In this document: positions 12,191-23,400 of the stretch, piece after piece
How the letters are laid out: every line of letters begins with the position of its first letter
Position numbering within the stretch: the stretch's first letter is position 1
DNA from: Psilocybe azurescens
Lineage: Eukaryota > Basidiomycota > Agaricomycetes > Agaricales > Agrocybaceae
Direction: 5' to 3'
DNA length: 39,632 bases
NCBI GenBank assembly: GCA_023853785.1
Contig: JAJIRX010000128.1
Coordinates: 1 to 39,632, forward strand
Translations under genes and position numbers: made by a program
Notes under the pieces: generated by a model
What the model saw: only the letters and a program-made list of their open reading frames with translations
What the model was told of the DNA's origin: nothing
Databases searched by the model: none

Positions 12191-13203
12191 CTACGACTTC
12201 GCAACCTTAATCATACCCCCATTATCCACCCATATCCTCTCCATAAGCTCGACCACCTCCTGCTGGCTCATCAGCTTCCCGTTAACAAGCGCCCCCTGCC
12301 TGAACATACACACGCCCCATCCCAACTTCGGCAACGTCGCTCCAGCCCCAAGAATCCTAATCGTCCGTAAGATACTCCTCTCCTCCGATTGATCGAGGAG
12401 GGGAGAGATGAGCGTGGTTTGGGAGATGGGGCGTGATACGGAGCGGTTGCTGAAGGCTGGGTAGATCTGCAGTATTGCATTCCCTTTGCTCGCTTTGCCT
12501 ACAGCAGAAGCAGAGGCAGGAGTGGCTGGTGATATCGAGATATACCTCGCGTACCTAGGCGCAGTGCAATGTGACGCAATAAACAATGTAATTGCCCCTA
12601 TACCCGATCCCAACCCAGCCCAGTACCTCCATGACTTCTTTGCGGCTTCGCGCGCGTCATCGTCTACAAGTATCGGACGGAGCACGAATTTGACTGGGGC
12701 AGTGATGGCGTCTGTGAAAGATTCTGTGGGCTGTGTTGTGTCGCTTTCGTTTTTTTCTGGTGGTGAAGTTAAGGTCGGGGAAGTGATTGCAGAGGATGTG
12801 AAGTATATCGAGCTCCTGCATGTTTGGAAATGGAAGAGACATTAGTGTTTATTCCATAGCAATGTGTTTTGAATGATGGGTGTAGTGGATAGTGGATCTA
12901 AATCTGGGACGTACATAGCAAGTCCCACAATCGTCAGAATAAGACGAGTTGATTTCACTGTTCGTAGTTTTGCCTGGAAAAAGGAATGCGAGTTTCGATC
13001 ACCCATGTCTGATTCGCCAAGTTTGATGTAGGAATTTTATGCAGCGAGCTGGATTTGTGTGCGTTGGATGAGGTTTTGAGGTGCTTGCCGGGAACCTGCT
13101 TCGCTTTTCGTGTTGATGCGTTTCTGCATTGACACAAAATGGTTGAGGGTTTATGGAGTATGCGGGTCCGAGGTAGCATTTTGGTGTCTGGGGCGCGGCA
13201 CAA
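12191..13203 (-). CDS. Probable mitochondrial membrane protein (hypothetical)
   Basis: A three-exon model keeps phase throughout: 13203-13096, 12973-12915 and 12815-12191. The introns are 122 nt (donor gttccc is weak, acceptor tttttccag is strong) and 99 nt (gtacgt...catgcag). The N-terminus is basic and free of acidic residues near MLPRTRILHKPSTIL, with a later STRKAK, as in a mitochondrial presequence. A membrane segment LILTIVGLAMSSIYF spans the second junction. An acidic Pro/Ser/Thr linker follows, then a second hydrophobic stretch (YWAGLGSGIGAITLFIA). The C-terminal half is soluble and ends MERIWVDNGGMIKVAKS. The layout is that of an inner-membrane protein, but no family was recognised and TIM21 was considered without support. 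Start at 13203 or the in-frame ATG near 13179 are both possible. Confidence 0.5.
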
Positions 13204-14089
13204 GAGGGTCCTTTGTGGTGTTTATGGGTTCAGACTTTCGCCGAGAGTATGTAACACTTGTAGTTTTTGTGGACGGTAGTGTTATGAAGTTCTTATCAGA
13301 TGATTCGATTAGAGTAAAGATATGAAAGTAAGAAATGGTAGGAAGGCCGACGTGGTGGGTTTGTAAATGAAAGAACCAAAAGATCAATAAGTTTCGCAGT
13401 TGGAATTGACGGGGCAAATGCTGGCGGTTTCTACGGTGGGAATTATAGCGCGGACTAGTCATGTGACGCTCTCAGTGGGCGCGAGTCGCGCGACGCGCTC
13501 CATTGGCGCTCCGAAGTTCATTCGAATTAGGAGAACAATGTTGGCCTCCTAGCATAAGAGGACGTCAAAAGCATATATACATATATAATTTGTGTTATAT
13601 ACCTTGACTGCAGCATATACTCTACCTGGTAAAACCATATTAAACACACATCTCAGATAATGGCTTTGACCTGTATAAACACGCTGATTAGCACCCCGGG
13701 TGGAATTGACACGATATGGCAGATGGTGCTGGGACTCTGTAGTAAATTATGGATGGGGTTATTCGTCATTTTGACGAAGAGATGCCTTCACGACTGATTG
13801 AGGTTTAGTGTTGAAACGTTGAAGCCTGTAGGTCGATGCAATAATCAATTGCGGCTTGAGCCTTGCCACGATGCTGCAACTCAAGGCGAAAAAAAAGGAT
13901 TACATCTTCCACGTGATTGGGCGCGTCTCAAGACTCTGACATTTCAGTAAGAGGGGTATCGACTAAGTCCCAGCGACATCATTGTTCTTGACGATCCACT
14001 CGTTGCTGTGGTATATAAAAATACTTGAATAACTACGATGAAGATATGATAATAAGTGAGGCATATATCTTCCACTTCTGGTCTGGTTT
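13204..14089. other. Intergenic, no gene seen
   Basis: Between the upstream side of the mitochondrial-protein gene and the 3' end of the EF-hand/ZZ gene. It contains an AT-rich TATA-like stretch near 13570-13600 and a CACGTG at about 13908. No coding frame has convincing composition. Confidence 0.4.
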
Positions 14090-14460
14090 TCAGTCCGACG
14101 ATGTTTTTCCGGTTGGTGGCAAACTTCCGAGCAAGTCTTTTAGCGCAGCCATTATATGATCCATTTTGGCTTCGAGATGTGCTACCTTAGATTCCATGGA
14201 AGTGTTTGTGACTTCAAGCTTCGTTTCTAATGCAGAGCTACTCGAGTGAATAGCGCTATCCAACTGTCGCAATTTTTCCTCCAGGGTGGACATCCTGTTG
14301 TTTATCGTATCCACAATGAGGGTGCCACCGTGGTCGGTGACTTTGAAGGGTACAGCTTTCTGGGCTTTGTCGCCGACAACGACTTCCGTGGACAGGTCAG
14401 GCGGTGCACTGACTAGAAAATCTTTCCTGAGTAAGAACAACGAATGCCACCATTGATGGG
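14090..14460 (-). other. C-terminal coiled coil of the EF-hand/ZZ protein
   Basis: The last exon contains heptad-like runs (MSTLEEKLRQLDSAI, KLEVTNTSMESKVAHLEAKM) after the second zinc finger, which suggests oligomerisation. The protein ends GKTSSD with the stop at 14090. Confidence 0.6.
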
Positions 14461-17400
14461 CAGACTCGTCATCACTTTCAAAACGCTCGAAAGCGCATTT
14501 GGAACAGACAAAATAATCTATATGTAGAGTTTTTAATTTCACAGGTAATTAAAATCTGGATAGAAGCGCACCTCGGCAATCATGACCTACGCACACGAAG
14601 AAATCTGTGTCCAAGGAGATAGGTACAGAGCAATGCCCGCACGAGAATTTTTGCGCATTTCAGAAGCAAGAGATATAGCAAAGGGTGCAGCAGCGGCTGA
14701 CTCCGATATAACCTTTGGTTTATTTTCCTTGTCCTGTATTATATGCCCTTCAGGTTCTTCCTGTGACGGATTAGTGGTTTCCAGCGGATCGTTTTCTTTC
14801 GTGACATCTGCATTGGGAGACGGACCTGCTTGACCTGCCTTGGTGGCCAATTCGGCGCAGCTAATTTTTTCCTTTTCTTGAGTGAAGTCATCCTCCTCCG
14901 ACGGTGTTTTTGTCTCTCGCGATATCGCTAACAAACGCTCTCCTATCGATATGAGTTCAATTTCTGTGTCTCTTTTCTCTTTTTCCCGTGGTAAGTCCGC
15001 CTCTTCTGCTTCGTCCTCATTCTGCTGCCAGGGTGTAGGGTCTCTTCCATCAGTCGCTCTCGTTTTTAAGGCCTCTTGCTCCACTCTCTGCACCTCTTCT
15101 TCTTTTTGACGATGACGGAGACCTCTGCAGAGTGTGAACGTTGGAGACCATTTATTTCATGTTGGATATGCTGCACCACAAGCTCAGTAACGAGTGAAAT
15201 TTTCCGTTCTTGCTCAGGAACCAGATGTAGGGCACAAAGCATGACGTGATGATTGAACTTGTGGTTTCCAGCACCGTGCTCGAACTCGGGAAGGCTGTGG
15301 CAGTTTTGGCATAGATCGAAATCTGAAAACATGTTGTTACCCAATGCCAAGCGTACTACTGGAAAGTAGAAAGGTTACCTGGGCAATTAACATTAAGATA
15401 CCTGTAGCGTTTCTCTTGGAGTAACACCCGGCGACATCGATCACACTGCCATCTAGACAAGAAGGAAATATAAGTTCTTGACATGGTTAACACCAGATCG
15501 TAGAAAAATGTACACCACCGTGGGGAATCTCTCGAGGAATGTTCTTTCAGGGAGGTAAGGGAAAGCGACATCATCTGGAGGATTCCAGGTCTTCGGTCCC
15601 ACAGAGGGGACACTCGTTTCGTCTAGAGTTTTCACGTACTCTTCCCATGTTTGATACTCCAAATAAAGAGAAGAGTCTGTCTGTACAGGAAAATCGTCGA
15701 GTATTAGGAGATCGGCGTGATCCTCCTTTAATTCTTGCTCGGTATATGGTGTTATGCCATTAGCTAATCGACCTGTTTTTGTATCCCGTCGCTTCCTGAG
15801 GAATGACCAGATGCCACCATGATAGGTAGCGATGTCTGGATTAAATTGTCCAACTCAGTCGACTTGACTGAATTCAGCGAAAGAGAGGGCCCTACTTTCT
15901 GAAGCATTCTGTTCGGTTTGAAATCTTGCTAGATCGTGTCAATACTGTGGTTAGATGGAAGCTCAGCAATATTAACTACGCAGGCCTACCTTGCAATTCA
16001 GATGCTCGGTTACGAGCAACCTTTTCCATTACTCGGAAGGCCGAGGAAAAGCGAAGCCATTCTTTGGCATCCATTGTACATTTGCGGCACATATCAGTCA
16101 TTGCTAGGAATTGCTCTAACACGAGGGTGCCAAATTGAAGGATATACTACGATAAAACAGTCACTTGATTAGCCGATTCAGAAGTATCAACTATTCGAGT
16201 ACAGCAAATCAAAGATCTTACCTTTTCAGGAGCCATGTCTCCGTACAGCAAGTGAAGTGTCGATTCGTCGTCTACGATCCATTTCAAAGTCTGCAGATGG
16301 GTACGGTATACAGCGTCCTGTTCAAGGACCTTTTGCTTAACAAGCTCGCGTAGCTCCGGAGTCGATGTAGGGACACTCTGGCCTGTTGGCTCACGAATAA
16401 ATGCATGGTACGTAGAGTAAAAGCTGCCGATGGTAAAAAGCAATAGATAGGTTCTATTACTTGCCAAGACTTCACCAAGCGCGTCAATGATCATTCTTCA
16501 ATAAAATAGAGATATATAATACCTTTAGCCTGCATATCGGTCAAAAGTGTCATCATTTTACTAATACGTCTGCGATATATGCGAGCTTCGTATGCCCATC
16601 CTGCACATTTGAGAAGATGTGAGTAATAAAGCGCCTAAGCTTCCACCAGAAGAGCATAAAGTGCTGCATACCCGCTGCGTAATACGCGCACCATTGAGGG
16701 AGAGTCCATCCTTTGGGTATCTGTTGTGTGAATGCATTCACTTCGTCGATAAGAATAAATCCAGAGTCATCATCATTGATGGCTCGGGTAATATTATGCC
16801 CGTGAAGAGCGATATACTCCAACGTCCAAGAGTCAGGGTGATTGAGAGCACCCAACCTCGACAGAAAGCCGGATTTAGGAGTAACCGACGACGAAACGAA
16901 CCGTTTAAACGTCTTGTCGAAGTTTTTGGCGAGGCCTCCCCTTCCAATTCATGTTTGACCGATTGCTGAGATTGATGGAGGGTTGTGTGGCTCGCGAAAC
17001 GATCGAGATAAAACTCAAACAATCCGTTGACGAAAACTTTATTTTCAACGCAAAATATCCAGTCCTGGTGGCATATGAGCAAAGAACGCTGAGCCAAAGA
17101 ACAATGAAGTATAGATACCATTTCCTTCCACAGCTGTCGCAAATCCTAGACATTCAAAAGGATCAATGCTTTTTTTTTTTTTTTTTTTTTTATGTTATTT
17201 TATAGCCTCTGAGGGGCGGTCCCCTACCTTGGCTTAGTAACTACTTACATCTAAGATTTTGGCCCAGTCTGACTGGGCCACTCGCCGCTTCGTCTTTGGT
17301 TGCCCTCAGCACCTCAGAGGGCCCTCACGTCCCCCTTCTAGGCCCGACAGTTCCCCTGCCGTTTGGGGGCCCACCTCTTAAGCCGGTGAGTCTGTACATT

Positions 17401-20400
17401 CTATCCTACTGTTTATCTTTTCTTCCTTATCTTTCTGCTCCAGCGCACCCGTCCAATTACTTGGAAGGCACTTTTGACCGTATCGGTGCTCAGATCTCGT
17501 CCGCGGATGTTCGATGTTTTTGGGTGGGTTTCCACAGTTCGGTCGATGGCTACGTCTATCTAGATGGTAGAAGGTTAGTTGGGTGGTCGAGCGGTAGGTC
17601 TTGGGTGGGCGGGTGGGTTGTTGTGGTCGTCTCTTGATGTCGCCGTTGTCGTAGTGTCGGTGTCGGTCGGGATTTCGTGATTGTCGTAGTTTTAGTTGTC
17701 GTCCTGGTCTTCGTATCCAGATATGTTTCTTTCTAGTAGTCCATCGTTGTAGGATTTGAAACGCTTCGTTTGGGCAATATACCTCAATAGTAGCTTCGCC
17801 ATGTTCAGTTTAGTTGTGAGTTCCTCAAGGCTGGGACGGTCGGTTTTGAGTTTGAGATACATTTCGCTTCGCAGTCTTCTGAATGCCCGGCACTCGAAGA
17901 GGAAGTGTTCGACTGTTTCTGTGGCTCGTTCTCCTCCTCGTTGCTCCCAGCAGTTAGGGCATTTGTTCGTTGGAGATTTGTTTATCCTGTGTAAATAGGC
18001 GTTTAGTGGGATGTGTCCGGTTCGCACCTGTACTAGTAAGCTGGATTGCGCTCTATTAAGACTGAAGCTGATTTTTCTGAACTTCGCGAACGAGAAGTCT
18101 GGGTCGACAAGCTTGAAGCGGGTTGCTCTCGGCGAGTTGTCCCACCTTTCTTTCCATATCGTTTTCAGTTCTTCTCTGTATGCTTGTTTCTCCACCGATG
18201 CACTGATTGGGAGCTTCCTCCGGAGGCACGGGGGCATCCCCCCTCTTGGGCTGCTTGCACCGCTGGCTGCGACTTTGGCCACTTGATCGGCTGCTTCATT
18301 TCCTTCGACGTCGGTGTGGCCTGAGATCCAGGCCATTCTGATTCGTCCTAGGACCTCCCTAGCATTGTTTACGATTTCGTTAACTAGCCACTGTCCCGAC
18401 TTTGCCTTCGGGAATTTTATTGTGTTGAGAAGTGCCTGGTTGTCGATGTAGATTGAAATGATGTCAGCTGGGGACGTGTTTGCCGCCTTAAGGAGCCACA
18501 TGGCCAGGATACCCCCAACAGCTTCGGCTTCGTAAGTGTTGTGTTCGGTTTTTTCGCCCCATGTATACTTTTGAGGTGGCGATCGGTGTTGCAAGACCTT
18601 TTCTATACAGGACTGCTGATGCACCTACGCCCGCCGCTGTGACCGGAGCCGTCAGTGTATACTCTGAAGTTTGCAATGTCGGATACTTCGTGTGCCATTG
18701 AGTCTTCCCTATTTGTGTCAATTCGGATGGTGAAAGGGGTGCAGTACGTTGGTACCGTTGCTGCCGGATGAATTGATTCGAATCGCGAGGGGTCGATATC
18801 GAATATCCGCAGAAGGTTGTCGATTGATGTCTTGTATCGCAGGTTTGGGGTTAATCGTCGTGTGCATCGCATCACTTGATGGAGTGGGTGTTGGGCTGGT
18901 AGCGTGGCCAGCCTGACCGTGGCTCTATGACATATTTTCAGTAGTGTTAGTTCCATTGGAAATATACCTGCATGCCGTCGAGTAATTCGTTAGGTGTTGT
19001 CCTGAGACCTCCGGCAATCGCTAACGCTGGCTTTGCGTTGGATTTGCGTCAGTTGACGAAGACCCGATACTGACCCGACATTGTGGGCATGGCCTATTGG
19101 CTTTGTTGGTGGCATGTACCATATTTCGAGGCCATAAGTCATTTTGGGGATGACGGTGGCGATGTACAGTTGTCGCATGAGTCTCGCTTCTATACCTGAG
19201 GTAGGTCTAGTCAGTCTGATGAAATTTAGTACCCATCTTGTCGCTTTTTCGACGGCTTTCTGAATTTGACAGTTCCACTTGAGTTGGCTGTCTATGTGGA
19301 TCCCGAGTAGTTTGAAGTTTTCTACTTCTTTGACCAGGGTGCCGTTGACTTCTAGTCTCGGGTGATTGCCATCGCTACGCTTGGCCTTGTAGGTGGGTAG
19401 GCAGTGCATTATGGCCAGTTTTGATAGTTCGAATTTGGAGTTGTGCTCCTCGCTCCATTCCAGCCCGCCACCTTGGTCGTTCATTAGCATCGATAGCTTG
19501 TCCGTCGTTTCGTCGAGGTCGGCTCCTGTCGCGATTATGGTGACATCGTCGACATATCCTATTGCGTCTTCGCCGTTGTTTCTGTTAACAATTTCAAGTA
19601 GGTCAGCGTTGTATATTATGTAGAGAATCATAGACAGTGGGTCGCCTTGACCAATGCCGTTGTCGATAGTGATTGAGGGTGAGATGTAGTCGTCGAATTT
19701 TAGTTCGCGTCCGTCGTTCATTTAGAATTTCCCTAATCAGCTTCACATAGTTTTCTGGGATCTTACGCTTTTTGAGTTATATGCGCCTAACTGGAAAGAC
19801 CGACGGCGGTCATCGGTGGCTGCCGACGACTGCCGTTGGACATTGTAGGCCAGTGGCGGCCACTGGTGAGCAAGGACAGCCACCAATAATCGGCATTATC
19901 CGGCAGAAATTCAAATCAAGGTCCTGTGTCATCCGATGTCGGTCATCGATCACCCGCCAAGTCTCATTGTCCACCACTGACCATTGCTGGGTATCGGAGC
20001 CTCGCCAAGGCTCGGTATCATGTGTGGACCTACAACCCGCTTTCCAGGTATCCCGGTGGCGCTTTTTGTTTATCCTGAGGGCTGGCCAAGTTTTCGTGCA
20101 GCAAGAAATTAAATTTTTGGGTGAGTGGACCATTCTGTTACCACAATGTCAACAGAAGGGGCTGATATCTATTCTCTGGTCCGGTCAAGGGCATGAGGAA
20201 GGACTCTCTTGTGAGTCTTTGCTCAGCCCTGAAGCTAGACACAGAAGGCACAAATCCCGTATTGACAAACCGTATTCTCGAGCACATCAAAATCAATCCA
20301 CAACTCGTTGAAGATCCCCACTTTCAGCAGCTCTTTGTTTATCGGGCCAAGGAGAAAGGGAAGACAGGCAAAAGTACATTAAAAGAGCACGGAGAAGGTA

Positions 20401-23400
20401 CTCGAAGACAAGGTTGAGGATTTGAAAGAGACCACAAATACCACTGGGTGTGTTTCATCTTTTCTTTCTGTCGTATTCTGCTTCTGAACTCGTTTTCCCA
20501 GTGCAAATAAAGCACTGATTGACCTCAAAGTTACGAGCGACCCACCTGCCCAATTTATCCCTCTAATTACCAGACCCACAGTGCCGAGTGATGCTCAGAA
20601 AAAGTGTATGTGGTACATTTCTCTTCATGCGCTTCATGCTGACATATTAACAGTCATAGATGTTGATGTAGACGACAATGGCATGGTATCTTCACCACCT
20701 ATGTCCCCACAAACCGTTACCACCCCTGTCAAGGTCAAGCATACTACACTTTCAATTTTAATGCATAGTCTCGAAAAACTTGATGTACCAATCCCTGTTC
20801 ATCCATATTTGGTACCGAAGGCCTTGGAAGAAATTGTTGCGCCAACGGTGGATGCTCAGAGTGAATATATGCGCTCTAAAAACATGGAAAACGATTCAAA
20901 GCTCAGTGCGTATCAACATTTTATAGTACTACCCTCATATACTCACATAACTGCATAGTAATCGTTAATTTCCGTAACGCTCAGCAGCCCAATGAAGCAC
21001 CACAAGAGGTGTACGTAGAGAGTGGAGGAGATGTGCCTGTGGTGGAGACGGAGGGAAAAGATGGACAGATCACTTACAGTACTCTTCTTTCTGGCTTACT
21101 CCCAAGGGCGATCGAAGATCTTTCTCCAAAGAAAGGTATGTATATTTGTGTATATTCCTTTCCTTACTCAATCTTTTGTAGGAAGCAGTGCTCGTGTATA
21201 CCGCCCGGGAGTAAGCTCCAACACAAGTCGGGTTCAACTTGGAAGTATTGATAAATTAGACGCACAATCTATCCCTTTCAACAAGTATCTTCGCATCCCG
21301 ACTGTCAACACCATTCCTCTCAAGCCATCGCCTCATGGTCCATTTTTGTGTGCGATCTTTTGTTGATGAGACTACTGGTGTCAAACCGAAGGTATATTTA
21401 TGTTCCTTTTATATTCTCATCGCAACTCATCGGCTTCTAGTTACCCCCTTGAGGTCAACCCCTTCCTCACCTAATACACCTTTTAGCCGCTGCAGAAAAC
21501 TCCCGCATCTCAAAGGATACCTTAAGAGGTATCAATGATCCGAAAGCGGCAGTGTCTCAGCCAGCTGACGGAATATTCATCAAATTTCTGCGCAGCCTGC
21601 TCAATATTTCAGATACACCTCGAGCACGAGCAGAGGTAGTTGGTGCAGCTCTTGAGCGCCATCAGCAGCTTGAGGACCTTTATACGCAGCTTGCGATAAT
21701 GGGCTGGAGTCGGTCCATTGGAGGATATCGTGTTCCATCCGGTGCGTGTGATTTTTGGTTGACTCTTATCTTTCTTGTTGACATGTTACGATATAGGCCA
21801 CGAAGAATTTCCTGGACAACATTTCACCAAAGCAAATGTTCAGGAAGCCTTTGGTGTCCGTCACAGTGTCATCAGCAGTGATAGCCAGCTATTCAAGACG
21901 AGTGGTATATACGAACTCCCAGAAGTGGTGGCTTGGATGAAAGATCCTCACGGGCAGTATCACAAGAAATTCTACAATATGACAGCGTCAAAGTTTCGAG
22001 AATATGTAAAAGAAAAATCGGAGGAGAAGAAGAAGAAGCTCAAGCGTAAGAATGTTGAGGATGAAGAGGACCTTGGTAACCGATCAGACAAGAAGCGCCC
22101 GAAGAAGTGGAGGTCAAACCAAAAAGAGGGTAAGGCAAAGGCGCCTGAAAAGATTGTTGAATCAGATTGCTTAGATGAAAGCTCAGATAGCGAGTAGAGT
22201 AAATTTACTTTTAGTCAAGTTGTCGAATAACATTCGGTTTTTATCTATCCCGGATTCTGTAAAATTTTACAAACTATAGTGCTTCACACTCAACAGACTC
22301 TCCATCAGCTGCACTGTCATGAATTATGGCCGCATCAATTCAGGACTTTATAGCAGTGCTACAAGTCTTTTCCCATCTGCTCTAGATCTACATCAAGCAC
22401 TGTATGTTATAGCTGCAGTGGTAGCTGCCCTGCCACTTTTCCGATTACACTTGCATCAACGAAGGCAACCTCAACAGCGAGTAGAAACAGCCTGGTTTAC
22501 TGCAATTGTATCTCTGCTTTCCATCTGTTTCAATGCTGCTAATTATCCTGAGCTAGAGTTCTTAGTTCAGGGTGTTGGTGAGCAGGAGATGGAAGCAGAA
22601 ACGTTGCTCTCACACCGAAATTGTTGGAGAACTTCGGCCACATATATGATTTTCTCGGTGTCAATCCCGAAAACAATGATCCTCCAGCTGATACCAGGAA
22701 TTTATTTCCTTTCCCACCACGCATTCTTCTTACCCGCTGACTGCGCCATTTGCCCAGACGATGAAATACATGCCTTGCGAAAGAAGGATTCTGTTCAGTC
22801 TGTCAAATTACTGGACAAGGATTTCAAGTGGTATAGTGCCTATCTGTACGTTGCACACTGTTCAGTGTGTAACTCAGATTATTACCCTGATAGATACACA
22901 TATAGAGATGGAAATTCTAGGCGGCAACGCTTAGAATTTGACACCAGCTATTTACGTGTATCTAAAACGGTATCTGGGTACATCGATCAATTGCTATCGC
23001 ACAGGAACGAGCCATATTCCGCTTTCACTGTGGATGGTCCAATTTCGCAAATTGGATTAATGATATTCTGGACCCAACTAAACACCAAATCACAAACAGG
23101 CAGGCACAGCGCTTATTTCTGGAACACTGTGGACGCCGTCTGCTGGTTGTTCATGATAAAGCTGCTGATTTTGAGTGTGACGCTCATCCAAGCTCATCTC
23201 AGTTTGCCAATGATCTGCGTCATTATATTGGGAAAGATGGTGGTTCCATTCCATCATCACTTCATCATGGCTGCACTGAATGCACTCATAAGAAGCGGTA
23301 TTTTGCTGATTTGGTTGCCGAAGGAGCAGTTTTTGAGCCCAACGTCAATGGAGTTGTAGGCATACCAATGCAGCAAGCTGGACCTCTTGATTTAGTGCCT

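Noticed and set aside
16905..16985. Firm call of a frameshift near 16935 in the EF-hand/ZZ gene
   Set aside because: A 47-nt intron (gtcaaa...acaag) would join the two frames in phase 0, so an intron is an equal explanation.
19810..20133. 107-codon minus frame inside the KDZ left end
   Set aside because: It lies over terminal and subterminal repeats with no domain signal; a by-product of the repeats.
22319..23359. 346-codon plus-strand frame as a stand-alone gene
   Set aside because: Only part of this frame (about 22740-22970) is real CxC5 transposase sequence. The rest is out of frame, and the neighbouring frames give the conserved KDZ protein.
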